Shown: positions 9,472 through 19,678, counted from the stretch's first letter. The stretch: 64,000 nt of DNA from Komagataeibacter sp. FNDCR2 (GCF_021295395.1 NZ_JAIWOU010000001.1:1243001-1307000); one strand, 5' to 3'. Notes: generated by a model not told the origin, from the letters alone. Made by a program: numbers and translations.

Positions 9472-10839
9472 ATGCCACAGGAAACACAGACCCGCCCGCA
9501 GGGCCAGCGCGCGCGTGGCGGTTCCCTGTTTCGCAGCCTGTACGCGCAGGTTGTCATCGCGGTGGTGGCGGGGATCGCGCTGGGGCATTTCTGCCCCCAT
9601 ACGGCGGTGGCGCTCAAGCCGCTGGGGGATGCGTTCATCCGGCTGGTCAAGATGGTGATCCCGCCGGTCATATTCCTGACGGTGGTGACCGGCGTGGCCA
9701 GCCTGTCCGACCTGGGGCAGGCGGGCAGGCTTGCGGCCAGGGCCATGGCGTATTTCCTTACCTTTTCGTCACTGGCGCTGGTGGTGGGCATGGTCATGGC
9801 CAACATCGTGCAGCCCGGCGCGCATATCCACGCCAGCCCCGCGACGCTGGACGCGCACGCGGTCGCCGCCTACACGGCAAAGGCGCAGGCGCATTCCTTC
9901 GGTGATTTCCTGCTCAACATCATTCCCGATACGATCGTGAGCGCCTTCGTCTCGGGTGACATCCTGCAGGTGCTGCTGGTGGCCATCCTGTTCAGCATCA
10001 GCCTCTCACGCATGGGCGCGCGCGGGCAGGCGATCCTGACGCTGCTGCGGCAGTTGACGCAGCTTGTATTCGGGGTGGTGCGGCTGGTCATGTATGCCGC
10101 CCCCATCGGCGCGCTGGGGGCCATGGCGTTCACCATCGGGCGGTTCGGCATCGGCTCCGTCGTGCATCTCGCCTTTCTTGTCGCCACGTTCTACGCCACG
10201 TCCGCGCTGTTCGTGCTGGTCATTCTGGGGGGTGTCGCGCGGTGGAACGGCTTTCGCATCCTGCCGCTGCTGGCCTACCTGCGTGAGGAACTGCTGATCG
10301 TCCTGGGCACCAGTTCGTCCGAATCAGCCCTGCCCAGCCTCATGACCCGTATGGAAAACGCGGGCTGCGCGCCCTCGGTCGTCGGGCTTGTGGTGCCGAT
10401 GGGCTATTCCTTCAACCTGGATGGCACGAACATCTACATGTCGCTCTCGGCGCTGTTCATCGCGCAGGCGACGGATGTCCATCTGGGGCTGGGCCAGCAG
10501 CTCAGCCTGCTGCTGGTGGCCATGATCAGTTCCAAGGGGGCCGCGGGCGTGACCGGCGCGGGCTTTGTCACGCTGGCGGCGACGCTGGCGGTCGTGCCCG
10601 ACGTGCCGGTGGCGGGCATGGCGCTGATCCTTGGCATCGACCGTTTCATGTCCGAATGCCGTTCGCTGACCAACATCATCGGCAACGCGGTGGCCACCGT
10701 CGTCCTGGCCCGCTGGGAAGGCGCGCTGGATACGGAACGCCTGGCCGCGGCCCTGTCCGGCCGCATCAGCGATACGCAAGCCCAGACACCCGTCATCACC
10801 AGTCTCGACACGCCCGCGCGCTCCCGCCCGGCGGGTTAG
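9472..10839 (+). CDS. dctA: C4-dicarboxylate:cation symporter (DctA-like)
   Basis: A 455-residue inner membrane carrier of the dicarboxylate/amino acid:cation symporter family (DAACS). Predicted to take up succinate, fumarate and malate with protons or sodium. Conserved features include [20 protein letters not shown], the serine-rich reentrant loop [14 protein letters not shown], and the substrate-binding [16 protein letters not shown]. Further on come [13 protein letters not shown] and [16 protein letters not shown], which match the DctA subgroup better than glutamate carriers. I chose ATG 9472, preceded by GAGG at about nine bases. An in-frame ATG at 9433 has no ribosome site. A second organic acid carrier gene follows 50 bases later on the same strand. 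The DctA versus GltP call rests on motif resemblance only. Confidence 0.9.
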   Translation: MPQETQTRPQGQRARGGSLFRSLYAQVVIAVVAGIALGHFCPHTAVALKPLGDAFIRLVKMVIPPVIFLTVVTGVASLSDLGQAGRLAARAMAYFLTFSSLALVVGMVMANIVQPGAHIHASPATLDAHAVAAYTAKAQAHSFGDFLLNIIPDTIVSAFVSGDILQVLLVAILFSISLSRMGARGQAILTLLRQLTQLVFGVVRLVMYAAPIGALGAMAFTIGRFGIGSVVHLAFLVATFYATSALFVLVILGGVARWNGFRILPLLAYLREELLIVLGTSSSESALPSLMTRMENAGCAPSVVGLVVPMGYSFNLDGTNIYMSLSALFIAQATDVHLGLGQQLSLLLVAMISSKGAAGVTGAGFVTLAATLAVVPDVPVAGMALILGIDRFMSECRSLTNIIGNAVATVVLARWEGALDTERLAAALSGRISDTQAQTPVITSLDTPARSRPAG

Positions 10840-10889
10840 GCCGCCCTTTTCCTTTTCCGATCTCCCCTTGCGTCCATAGGTTTCCCATC

Positions 10890-12206
10890 ATGCCTGTTTT
10901 CCAGCCGCAGATCGGCGCATTGACCACCGCCCAGAGAATACGAAGCATTATTGCGGGTTCAGCCGGAAATCTGATCGAATATTACGACTGGTACGTCTAT
11001 GCCGCATTTTCCATGTATTTTGCCCATGCCTTCTTTCCCCCGGGCAACGCCACGACGGAGCTGCTGCGCAGCGCGGCGGTGTTCGCCATCGGCTTCCTCA
11101 TGCGCCCGGTGGGCGGGTGGCTCATGGGTCTCATGGCGGACCGCCACGGCAGGCGGGCGGCGCTGAGCCTGTCGATCATGGCCATGTGCACGGGGTCGCT
11201 GGCCATCGCCCTGTGCCCGACCTATGAACGCATTGGCGTAGTCGCCCCCAGCGTGCTGCTGCTGGCGCGGCTGTTGCAAGGGCTGAGCCTGGGTGGCGAA
11301 TACGGAGCCAGCGCCACCTACCTTTCGGAAATCGCACCCCCGGCGCAGCGCGGGTTCTATGCCAGTTTCCAGTACGTGACACTGGTGATGGGGCAGTTGC
11401 TGGCCCTCGTGGTGCTGCTGGTGTTGCAGTTCGTCATGCTCAGTTCGGCGCAGCTTGGGGCATGGGGCTGGCGGATCCCCTTTGGCATCGGGGCGTTGCT
11501 GGCGCTGTCGATCCTGTGGTTCCGCCGTGGCATGGCGGAAAGCGAGCAGTTCAGCACCGCCGCGCGCGACCGTACGGCCCATGGCGGGCTGCGCGTGCTG
11601 CTGCACCACCCGCGTGAGGTACTGGGCGTGTGCGGCCTGACGCTGGGGGGGACGGTCGCGTTCTATACCTTCACGATCTACATGCAGAAATACCTGGTCA
11701 ACACCGTGGGGCTGAGCCGGGAGCAGTCCACCCTCATCTCCACCGCGTCGCTTGTGGTCTTCGCGCTGATCCAGCCTGCCTTTGGCGCGCTGTCCGACCG
11801 GGTGGGGCGGTGGCGGCTGCTGCTGTCCTTCGGTATTCTGGGCTGCCTGTTTACCGTACCGCTCATGCGGGCCATATCCACCGTGCAGTCACCGCTGGCC
11901 GCCTTCGTGCTGGTCACGGTCGCGCTGGTCGGCATTTCGGGCTACACATCCATCAATGCGGTCGTGAAGGCCGAACTGTTCCCCACCCGCGTACGCGCGC
12001 TGGGTGTCGCGCTGCCCTATGCGCTGACGGTTTCCATATTCGGCGGAACGGCGGAATATGTGGCGCTATGGTTCAAGCAGATCGGGCATGAGGACCTGTT
12101 CTACTGGTACGTGACGGGCTGCATCGCCTGCTCGCTGCTGACCGTGCTGTTCATCCTGCCGGGGCATGACCGTATCACGCAGGACAATAGCGCGCCCCGG
12201 CCATGA
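10890..12206 (+). CDS. MFS transporter, metabolite:proton symporter (KgtP/ShiA-like)
   Basis: A 438-residue, twelve-helix major facilitator of the metabolite:H+ symporter family. The start (TAQRIRSIIAGSAGNLIEYYDWYVY) is the typical opening of this family. The loop 2-3 signature MADRHGRRAALSLSIM and the LLQGLSLGGEYGASATYLSE segment are clear. The closest known types carry 2-oxoglutarate, proline or shikimate. The ATG at 10890 begins the family's conserved N-terminus; the open frame extends further upstream but that part overlaps dctA in a different frame and is not coding. The preceding dctA-like gene suggests both serve uptake of TCA-cycle acids. Substrate is inferred from context. Confidence 0.9.
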   Translation: MPVFQPQIGALTTAQRIRSIIAGSAGNLIEYYDWYVYAAFSMYFAHAFFPPGNATTELLRSAAVFAIGFLMRPVGGWLMGLMADRHGRRAALSLSIMAMCTGSLAIALCPTYERIGVVAPSVLLLARLLQGLSLGGEYGASATYLSEIAPPAQRGFYASFQYVTLVMGQLLALVVLLVLQFVMLSSAQLGAWGWRIPFGIGALLALSILWFRRGMAESEQFSTAARDRTAHGGLRVLLHHPREVLGVCGLTLGGTVAFYTFTIYMQKYLVNTVGLSREQSTLISTASLVVFALIQPAFGALSDRVGRWRLLLSFGILGCLFTVPLMRAISTVQSPLAAFVLVTVALVGISGYTSINAVVKAELFPTRVRALGVALPYALTVSIFGGTAEYVALWFKQIGHEDLFYWYVTGCIACSLLTVLFILPGHDRITQDNSAPRP

Positions 12207-12216
12207 CATTCCCGGT

Positions 12217-15200
12217 TCAATGAACATGCATGAGGTTGCGCAGGAAGCCCGGCAGCAGCATGGCGTAGGGGTTGACATGCACGGCGGGGTTATCCATCGG
12301 GCCCGTGACCTGATAGGTGGCTGACACGACGCCGCCATTCTTTTCGGGGCTGAACAGCCAGCCCAGCAGGCCGGGCAGGTGGCCGGGCGCGGCATTGACC
12401 GCGAAGGCCGGAATGATCGTGCCATCAAGGTTGAGCGTCTTCTTTTCCAGATTGACATCGCCCGATACCGTCGCCCCAAGGGACGCGTTGCTGACCAGCC
12501 CGTCGGAGATATGGATATCGCCTTCATCCATCTTGACCGGCGCGCTCAACTGCTCGATCTCCATGCTGGGCGCATGCGGCGCGCGCAGCCAGCCGTAAAT
12601 GGAGGCATTATTGGCCAGCCGGACCACGGCGGGCACATTACGCAGCGTGAACGCGCCCATATTCACCGTGCCTGAGAAGGGTGCGGTGGCCACGCTGTCA
12701 TCAAAGCTGCCCTTGATGTCGGTCACACCGCCCTGCATCTCGTCCGTCACCTTCATGTTGCGCAACAGGTCACCCAGACTGGCCAGATGCACGTCCAGCA
12801 GGCGGGTATTGCCCTGCGGCGTGATGCGCGCGCTCGCGGCGACCGGGCCTTCAACCGTCAGCACGCCGCGCATCAGCCGGCCGCCACTGGTTTCCATATG
12901 GCTGTGGACGTTGGTCAGCGTATCGGTCGGGCCGTAATACAGGGTGCGGGCATCGACATTGAGGTTCCAGTTCCGCCCCGGCTCGCCGCGGATGCGCCCG
13001 CTCGCCATTTCGGGCACGTGATAGCCGCCCTGCGTGGTTGCCGCGCCGGTGTTCGTCGCCCTTGCATCCGCCGTGGTCTGGAACGAGACGAGCGGCGACA
13101 GATCCAGCACCCGGGCCGCGACATTGACGCCGATCGGGTCATTCTCGCGCAGCGGCAGCAGGACCGAGGCATTGCCCACCGACCGGCCCACCCGGAAGCC
13201 ACGCAGGATCAGCCTGCGCGCCATTCCGCCCGCTGTCTCGGCATGACCGTCGATCAGCAGGTCGGGACCAACGGCGCGGATATTCTCGATGCTGGTGATC
13301 CTGCCATGGTCCAGATCAAGCTCGACGGAGGCATTGGCCTCCTGCCCCGGCTTCTTGGACCAGATGGGTATGGCCAGCGCCGCGCGATCCAGATCCAGAT
13401 CAATATCGACCTGCGCCCGACCGCCCGCATAGCGGTCATAATCGACATCCAGCAGCGCGCTGCCGGCAAAATGCTCACCCATCTCGAAACCCGCACGCTT
13501 CACCCCCTCCGGCGTGACGCGGCCCTGCAGGCTGGCGCTTTCCACCGCGTGGACCATCGGGCCGCTACGGAAATCCATGGTGTAGATCACGGTGGACGGG
13601 ATGCCCGCCAGCACGCCCCTGCCCTGCAGCAGCAGCCCGTTCATGGTGGCGTCAATGCCAAGGCTGCCGTTATCCAGCGGTCGGCCCACCACCACATTGC
13701 CCAGATGCACCTGCCCCAGGTCGGCATGGCTGCGCAGGTCGATCTGGTCGGGTTTGACATGGGCGTCAAGCGGCAGCGCGATATGCAGCGACACATTGGC
13801 CCGGCCCGACGGGTGCGTAAACGACATGGGGTGGCGGGAGAGCACGTTCAGCCGTGGCTCGGCCAGCAGCGCCAGCACATCGCGCACATTGCCCATCAGG
13901 GTGACGTTGATGTCCCCCTGCTGCACCTTCTGGTTCAGGCCGGTGATGCGCATGGAGCCGGGGCCGACCTCGATCCGCCCCGTGCCCGTCGCATCGACAT
14001 GCCGGTCGGCCAGGTCGGCAAGCTGGTAGGCATGGCCGAAATGGATCATCATCTCGTTCGGGCCATCGAACGTCAGGTGGGCGTCCATGTCGTGCATGGG
14101 CGGGATCGGCCGCAGCCAGTGCAGCTCCATCTGGTCGGCATCGATCGTCCCGCCCAGCGAGACGAGATCCAGCCCGTTCCACCCACCATGGCTGGCCAGC
14201 CCCATATTGACCTGCAACAGCGCCACATGGCCCTGGGTTATGTTCTGCGTGACCCAGCGACGCGCGCCCTTCATGGCGCGGGGGGGCCAGAAATCACCCA
14301 GCGACGCGAAATCCAGCGACTGCGCCCGCGCCGCCACGTTCAGCGCGACCGTGGCGGGGTGCAGCAGGGATGCGGAACCGAGATCCGCCGTCGCGTGCAG
14401 CGTCGGCCCGCTGCCATCATCGGTGGGGTGCCCCGGCGCGCGCAGGCGCAGGACGAGATTATGCAGCGCGACGTGCAGCGGACCATCAAAGGGCGCCTTC
14501 GCCGGGCCGGGCCCCAGCGTGCCCGACAGGTCGGCCTCCCCTTCCCCCACAAGGAACTGCCCGGCCTTGCGTGTCGTGACCTGCCCGTTGCCGGCATTGA
14601 GATGCAGCGTGAATTCACGCGGCATGAGGTAAGGCCAGTCAACCCCGCCATTGCGGAACGCCACATGCAGCCTGCCGCCCACCGGCAGGCCAAGCGGCGC
14701 GACCTCCTTCTGCCCCGGCGCGAAGGCGGCGGGGCTGATCGGATCCAGAAGCAGCGTCCAGTCCACATGCTGCGGGCTGACACGCTCGCCCGATCCATGC
14801 AGGACAAGCCGCTCCCCATTGCCTTCAAGCCCGAGGCGGATATCGCCCGTCACGCCCTTCTGCCCGGAATCGGTCACGATCTTCAGGCGGGCATCCGCTT
14901 CCCCCAACCGCCAGACCCGTCCACTCGCGCGGTCGGTCAGTGTGACCCGGGTGTCCGATATGACGGCCTGCCGGATCTCGGTCAGGTCCACGGGAGAGGG
15001 CTCCTGCGCCCCCGTTGAGGGATAGGGCGTGCCCGGCCCGAGATCGAGACCGAATTTGCCATCCAGCCCCCGGGCCAGCCGGAGCCTGCCATGCGCGGCG
15101 GAAAGTTCGATGATACGCACGCTGCCATGCACCAGCGCCGGGCTGTCCAGCGTGATGCGCCCCCGCCGCAGCGTATCGACCAGCGCGCCGTTGTTGCGCT

Positions 15201-15543
15201 GGATGCGCACATCCTCCACCCATATGACTAGCGGGGCGCGCAGCCCTTCATGCAGGGCGTTCCAGCCCACCCGCACATGCGCCGCCGAAAGCCCGCCCAG
15301 AATATCGTCATGCCTGAGCCCGTGCGCGACCGGGATGGGCATGAGCAGCCGCACGGCCGGGGTTACGTCAAGCGGCCCGGCGGAAAGACGCAGTGTCAGA
15401 ACCAGCAGCGCGATGGCGGGCAGCGTGATACACAGCAGCACCAGCCAGACCACCACCCGTCCCGCCGCCATGACCGCGCGGCGCACGCGGGTCGCACGGG
15501 GGCGCGATGCTCCCCCCGGGGTGGGTTGACCTGTTTCCGTCAT
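12217..15543 (-). CDS. Large AsmA/YhdP-like envelope protein (DUF3971 and AsmA-like C-terminal region)
   Basis: A 1108-residue protein anchored by one N-terminal helix (about residues 24-50, VVVWLVLLCITLPAIALLVL) with the rest predicted in the periplasm. Repeating beta-rich segments and the C-terminal stretch (VVRLANNASIYGWLRAPHAP, then VTGPMDNPAVHVNPYAMLLP) match the YhdP/AsmA-like group. Members of this group are bridge-like proteins implicated in moving phospholipid between the two membranes. The start at 15543 (MTETGQPTPG) leaves a 65-base gap to the divergent glnE start. The frame is open further upstream but that would run into glnE's leader. The family call is good, and the transport role is from family knowledge. 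Confidence 0.8.
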   Translation of the reverse strand: MTETGQPTPGGASRPRATRVRRAVMAAGRVVVWLVLLCITLPAIALLVLTLRLSAGPLDVTPAVRLLMPIPVAHGLRHDDILGGLSAAHVRVGWNALHEGLRAPLVIWVEDVRIQRNNGALVDTLRRGRITLDSPALVHGSVRIIELSAAHGRLRLARGLDGKFGLDLGPGTPYPSTGAQEPSPVDLTEIRQAVISDTRVTLTDRASGRVWRLGEADARLKIVTDSGQKGVTGDIRLGLEGNGERLVLHGSGERVSPQHVDWTLLLDPISPAAFAPGQKEVAPLGLPVGGRLHVAFRNGGVDWPYLMPREFTLHLNAGNGQVTTRKAGQFLVGEGEADLSGTLGPGPAKAPFDGPLHVALHNLVLRLRAPGHPTDDGSGPTLHATADLGSASLLHPATVALNVAARAQSLDFASLGDFWPPRAMKGARRWVTQNITQGHVALLQVNMGLASHGGWNGLDLVSLGGTIDADQMELHWLRPIPPMHDMDAHLTFDGPNEMMIHFGHAYQLADLADRHVDATGTGRIEVGPGSMRITGLNQKVQQGDINVTLMGNVRDVLALLAEPRLNVLSRHPMSFTHPSGRANVSLHIALPLDAHVKPDQIDLRSHADLGQVHLGNVVVGRPLDNGSLGIDATMNGLLLQGRGVLAGIPSTVIYTMDFRSGPMVHAVESASLQGRVTPEGVKRAGFEMGEHFAGSALLDVDYDRYAGGRAQVDIDLDLDRAALAIPIWSKKPGQEANASVELDLDHGRITSIENIRAVGPDLLIDGHAETAGGMARRLILRGFRVGRSVGNASVLLPLRENDPIGVNVAARVLDLSPLVSFQTTADARATNTGAATTQGGYHVPEMASGRIRGEPGRNWNLNVDARTLYYGPTDTLTNVHSHMETSGGRLMRGVLTVEGPVAASARITPQGNTRLLDVHLASLGDLLRNMKVTDEMQGGVTDIKGSFDDSVATAPFSGTVNMGAFTLRNVPAVVRLANNASIYGWLRAPHAPSMEIEQLSAPVKMDEGDIHISDGLVSNASLGATVSGDVNLEKKTLNLDGTIIPAFAVNAAPGHLPGLLGWLFSPEKNGGVVSATYQVTGPMDNPAVHVNPYAMLLPGFLRNLMHVH

Positions 15544-15608
15544 ACCGTCCACGCTACACCATCGCATGGATATGCGTGACTTTCCAGAATTCTGCCGGAC
15601 CCTTGCCC

Positions 15609-18600
15609 ATGGACATGCCCGCGACACCCGTTTTCACGCTGCATCCGTCCTGGCGGGGCGGCACATGGCCCCACCCGGCCGACACCCGGGCGGCCCGCAT
15701 CCTGCGCGAAAACCTGCATGATGCCTGCGCGCGCGCCAGCCTGCCCGACGTCACGGCCATGCCCGAGACCGTGGGCCTGATCGACGCGCTGGGCGGAAAC
15801 AGCCCCTACCTGTCCGATCTGGCGCTGCGTGACACGCAGGCCTTCGTGGCGCTTCTGACCGATGGGGTGGACACGCACCTGCGGGCGATCCTGGCGGGGC
15901 TTGAGGCGCTGGCGCCCGATACGCCGCGCGCTGAAATCATGGCTGCCCTGCGCGTGGCCAAGCGGCAGGCGGGACTGGCCATCGCGCTGGCGGATATTGG
16001 CGGTGTATGGACGCTGGACCAGGTCACGCTGGCGCTGAGCCTGCTGGCCGAAAACGCCCTGGGGGCCGCGGTCAGGCATCTGCTGGCGCACGCGCATGAG
16101 ACCGGGCGGCTGCGCCTGCGTAATCCCGAAACCCCGTGCCGTGGCAGCGGCTTCGTGGTTCTGGCAATGGGGAAGCTGGGCGCGCGGGAACTGAACTACT
16201 CCTCGGATATCGACCTGATCATCCTGTATGACCCGGACCGCCACCCCGCGAATACGGAATTGCGACATATCTTTGTGCGCATGACTAGCGATCTTGTCAC
16301 CCTGATGGAAGCGCGGGATGCGAATGGCTACGTTTTCCGCATGGACCTGCGGCTGCGGCCGGACCCGGCGGCGACGCCCGCCGCCGTGTCCTTTCCCGCC
16401 GCCATCCAGTACTACGAAAGCATGGGCCGCACATGGGAACGCGCCGCCATGACCAAGGCGCGCCCCGTGGCGGGGGACATCACGGCGGGGCGCCGTTTTC
16501 TCAAAAGCATTCATCCGTTCATATGGCGGCGCCATCTTGATTTCGCGGTGATTGACGATCTCCATGACATGAAAGCACGAATAGACCGCCACCGTAACGC
16601 GGGCCATGCCGATCTGGACAGCCTGCCCCCCGAACATGTCCATGACCCCGAAGCCGCGACCCGCTGGCTGCTGGGGCAGAACGTCAAGCTGGGACAGGGC
16701 GGCATACGGGAGGTGGAATTCGTCGTGCAGGCGCTGCAACTGGTATGGGGCGGCAGGCGGCCCGAACTGCGCGATCCCACCACCATCGGCGCGCTGCGCA
16801 GGCTGCGCCGCGCCGGGCTGCTCGATCGTGCCCGGACCGCAACACTGGCCCGCAATTACCGCATGCTGCGTCAGGCCGAACACCGGCTCCAGATGCGCCT
16901 GGACCACCAGACCCACACCCTGCCCGACAGCCAGGACGGATTCGCGCGTTTCGCCACCTTCATGCTTGCCGCCGACCCCGGCGAACTCGCCTGCGGCATG
17001 CTGTCGGTCATGCAGTGTTCGCGCCGCATTTTCGACCAGCAATTCGCCGAAAGCGGCCCGCAGGACATTACCATCGCCCCCGAGGACGCCGATGCCGCCG
17101 ACCGGCTGCGCGACCATGGCTTCCCCCCCGCCGACATTACCGACGCGCTGCAAATCCTGAACCGGTGGGAAGGCAACCGCCTGCGCGCGCTGCGCTCCGA
17201 CCGGGCACGCAAGCTGCTGCGCAGGCTGCTGCCCACCATCATGACCGAAATCGGCGCGCGCCAGCAGCCACTGGCCGTGCTGCGCCGCTTCGACGCCCTG
17301 CTGGAACGGCAATGGGCGGGGGTGCAGTTCCTGTCGCTGCTGGAGCGCAACCCCGCGCTGATCCACCGCATCGTGACCGTGCTGGACTGCGCCCCGTTCC
17401 TGGCCGACCATCTGGCCCAGACCCCTTCGGCGCTGGACGGGCTGCTGGACATGGATGGCGGCCCCGGCACGCTGGGCACGACAACCGCGCTGGTGCGGCG
17501 GCATGTCATGAGCGCGCGCTCGGCCGAACAGGTGCTGCCGGTGCTGCGCGGACTGGTCTGTGGCGAGGAATTCCGCCTGTCCGTCGCCCGCCTCGAACAC
17601 CGGATGAACGAGGATACCGCCGCCCGCGCGCGCAGCGCCATGGCCGAGACGGTGATGCGTGGCCTGCTGCGCGTGGTCAGCACCGAGCATAAACGCCGCC
17701 ACGGTGTCGTGCCGGGGGGGGCGATGGCGGTCATGGCGCTGGGCAAGGCCGGATCGCATGAAATGATGCCCGGCTCCGACCTTGATCTCATGCTGGTCTT
17801 CGACCACCCGTCCGACGCGGGGGAAAGCGTCGTGCCCGCCACCGCGCCCGCGGACGGGCTGCGCGCGCGGCCCCTTGCGGCGGGAACCTATTTCGTGCGG
17901 CTGGCGCATGCCTTCATCGCGGCCCTGACCGCGCCGGGGCGCGAAGGCCCGCTGTATGAGGTGGACATGCGGCTGCGCCCCTCGGGGTCGAAGGGGCCGG
18001 TCGCGGTCTCGCTCTCCGCCTTTCGCCGCTACCATGCGGAATCCGCGTGGACATGGGAACGCATGGCCCTGACCCGCGCGCGCGTGGTGGCGGGGCCGCC
18101 ACCGCTTGCGGCCGAACTGCGCCAGGCCATCGCCACCGCGCTCGACCATGGCCCGCTGACGGAACATGACCGCGCGCGGATCGTGCATGACGTGCGCCAC
18201 ATGCGCGAACGGCTGGCGCGGGAATATCCAGCCACCAGCCCGTGGGACATCAAGCGCCGCCGGGGCGGGTTGATGGATGTGGAATTCATCGCGCAGGGGC
18301 TGCAACTGACCGACGCCACGGCCGCCACCCGCAGCCAGTCCACCCGGCTTGCGCTGTTGCGCATGGCGCGGGCCGGTGTGCTCGACATGGCCGATGCCCG
18401 GCTGCTGCGCCGGGCGGACCTGTTCTGGCGTTCGTTGCAGGGGCTGATCCGGATCATATGCGGCAGCGACGTACCCGACACCATGCCCGCTGCCAGCCTT
18501 GAAATCCTGACCGGGGAATTTGGCGTAGGCGACGCCACCAGCCTGCTCGGGCTCATGGACCGGATGGCCGCGCGGGTCACCGCCGTATTCGACCGCCTGA

Positions 18601-18674
18601 TCCCGCCCATTACGGACATATCCGCCCCCATGACGCCGCAGGGGAGTTCCCCACCACCCCAAAGCATTGCATGA
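15609..18674 (+). CDS. glnE: Bifunctional glutamine synthetase adenylyltransferase/deadenylase
   Basis: A 1021-residue enzyme that adds AMP to, or removes it from, glutamine synthetase in response to PII and glutamine. Two nucleotidyltransferase domains are visible. The N-terminal removase half carries LGARELNYSSDIDLIILYD and the C-terminal transferase half carries GSHEMMPGSDLDLMLVFDH. Each is followed by a helical GlnE-type domain (VKLGQGGIREVEFVVQALQL and IKRRRGGLMDVEFIAQGLQL). Length is normal for the family. The open frame begins earlier, but ATG 15609 is the first start clear of the divergent AsmA-like gene. The ribosome site is weak, so the exact start is uncertain. bcp follows after 73 bases. 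Confidence 0.95.
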   Translation: MDMPATPVFTLHPSWRGGTWPHPADTRAARILRENLHDACARASLPDVTAMPETVGLIDALGGNSPYLSDLALRDTQAFVALLTDGVDTHLRAILAGLEALAPDTPRAEIMAALRVAKRQAGLAIALADIGGVWTLDQVTLALSLLAENALGAAVRHLLAHAHETGRLRLRNPETPCRGSGFVVLAMGKLGARELNYSSDIDLIILYDPDRHPANTELRHIFVRMTSDLVTLMEARDANGYVFRMDLRLRPDPAATPAAVSFPAAIQYYESMGRTWERAAMTKARPVAGDITAGRRFLKSIHPFIWRRHLDFAVIDDLHDMKARIDRHRNAGHADLDSLPPEHVHDPEAATRWLLGQNVKLGQGGIREVEFVVQALQLVWGGRRPELRDPTTIGALRRLRRAGLLDRARTATLARNYRMLRQAEHRLQMRLDHQTHTLPDSQDGFARFATFMLAADPGELACGMLSVMQCSRRIFDQQFAESGPQDITIAPEDADAADRLRDHGFPPADITDALQILNRWEGNRLRALRSDRARKLLRRLLPTIMTEIGARQQPLAVLRRFDALLERQWAGVQFLSLLERNPALIHRIVTVLDCAPFLADHLAQTPSALDGLLDMDGGPGTLGTTTALVRRHVMSARSAEQVLPVLRGLVCGEEFRLSVARLEHRMNEDTAARARSAMAETVMRGLLRVVSTEHKRRHGVVPGGAMAVMALGKAGSHEMMPGSDLDLMLVFDHPSDAGESVVPATAPADGLRARPLAAGTYFVRLAHAFIAALTAPGREGPLYEVDMRLRPSGSKGPVAVSLSAFRRYHAESAWTWERMALTRARVVAGPPPLAAELRQAIATALDHGPLTEHDRARIVHDVRHMRERLAREYPATSPWDIKRRRGGLMDVEFIAQGLQLTDATAATRSQSTRLALLRMARAGVLDMADARLLRRADLFWRSLQGLIRIICGSDVPDTMPAASLEILTGEFGVGDATSLLGLMDRMAARVTAVFDRLIPPITDISAPMTPQGSSPPPQSIA

Positions 18675-18747
18675 TCGCGCACCCCATAACCACGCATGCG
18701 GGGCCACGGGCCACACACCGCATGCGGACAGATCAGCAAGGCAGGTC

Positions 18748-19254
18748 ATGAGTCAGGCCACTCCCCCTTTCCCCGAACCCGGCAGCGCCGTTCCCGATTT
18801 CACCATGCCCGCGAGCCATGGGCGCACGGTCAGCCTTGGCGCCCTGCGGGGCCAGCCCTTCGTGCTGTATTTCTACCCCAAGGCCAACACGTCGGGCTGC
18901 ACCAAGGAAGCCTGCGAATTCCAGGCCGCGCTGGCCGACCTGCAGAAGGATGGCGTGAGTGTCATCGGTGTCTCACGCGACGGGATGCCCGCGATCGAGA
19001 AATTCGCCGCCGACCACGCGCTGACCTTTCCCCTTGCCTCGGACGCCGACGGCAAGGTGACGGAGGCCTATGGCGTGTGGGTGGAAAAATCCATGTACGG
19101 CCGCAAATACATGGGTATCGAACGCGCGACCTTCCTCATCGACGCGGCGGGCCGCCTTGTCGAATCATGGCGCAAGGTGAAGGTCACCAATCATGTCGCC
19201 GCCGTGCGCAAGGCCATCATGGCCCTGACGCTACGGGCGGGTACTACGGACTGA
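18748..19254 (+). CDS. bcp: Thioredoxin-dependent thiol peroxidase (BCP-type peroxiredoxin)
   Basis: A 168-residue cytosolic peroxiredoxin that reduces hydrogen peroxide and organic hydroperoxides using thioredoxin. The active-site loop reads YPKANTSGCTKEACEFQ, giving a peroxidatic Cys and a second Cys five residues on, as in atypical two-Cys BCP proteins. The start at 18748 follows AAGGCAGGTC. It ends two bases before the stop of the convergent Pro/Tyr-rich gene. It may be cotranscribed with glnE. Confidence 0.93.
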   Translation: MSQATPPFPEPGSAVPDFTMPASHGRTVSLGALRGQPFVLYFYPKANTSGCTKEACEFQAALADLQKDGVSVIGVSRDGMPAIEKFAADHALTFPLASDADGKVTEAYGVWVEKSMYGRKYMGIERATFLIDAAGRLVESWRKVKVTNHVAAVRKAIMALTLRAGTTD

Positions 19255-19256
19255 AC

Positions 19257-19550
19257 TCAGTAATAGGGACGGCCCGGACCGCCATAGGGTCCGTAAACCA
19301 CAACCGGCGGGGGTGGGGGCGGCGGCGCATAATAGGCGACCGGCGGCGGGGGACGGTAATAGACGGGCGGCGGCGGTGGGCCATAACTTTCGACCATCGC
19401 CCCGCCGATCACCCCGCCGACGAGCCCGCCCACCAGGCCGCCAACCAGCGCGTCGCCCCCGCCGCGACCATGGGCCTGCGCGCCCGGCGTGGTGGCCGCA
19501 AGCCCGGCCAGGACGGCAATTCCCGCTGCAATCCGCCCGATATTCCTCAT
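19257..19550 (-). CDS. Small exported glycine-zipper, Pro/Tyr-rich protein
   Basis: A 97-residue hypothetical protein. It has a signal peptide (MRNIGRIAAGIAVLAGLAA, then cleavage after AQA), a glycine-zipper segment (GGLVGGLVGGVIGGAMV) and a tail of almost pure proline, tyrosine and valine. Glycine zippers often pack in membranes, and the tail is probably extended and surface exposed. ATG 19550 is favoured because AGGAGCAGGAAAA precedes it. No family with known function is recognised. It is transcribed convergently with bcp and stands 128 bases from the next minus-strand gene. Such proteins are common but uncharacterised in acetic acid bacteria. Confidence 0.75.
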   Translation of the reverse strand: MRNIGRIAAGIAVLAGLAATTPGAQAHGRGGGDALVGGLVGGLVGGVIGGAMVESYGPPPPPVYYRPPPPVAYYAPPPPPPPVVVYGPYGGPGRPYY

Positions 19551-19678
19551 GACCGTTTTCCTGCTCCTGTCTTGGTCCGGGCCGGTATCCGGCCCCTGCC
19601 GGAACAGGTTTAACAGGGCGGGCATGGCGATTTACGGGCAGGCATCGCCCTTTTCACGCCACAAAGCGGCAGGGCGCA

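Noticed and set aside
12787-15018. A 743-codon frame antisense to the AsmA-like gene
   Set aside because: No signal, no domain, composition of a shadow frame.
15540-18749. A 1069-codon open frame antisense to glnE
   Set aside because: It mirrors glnE exactly in extent, has biased His/Gln/Arg composition and no domain. It is the usual GC-rich antisense shadow.
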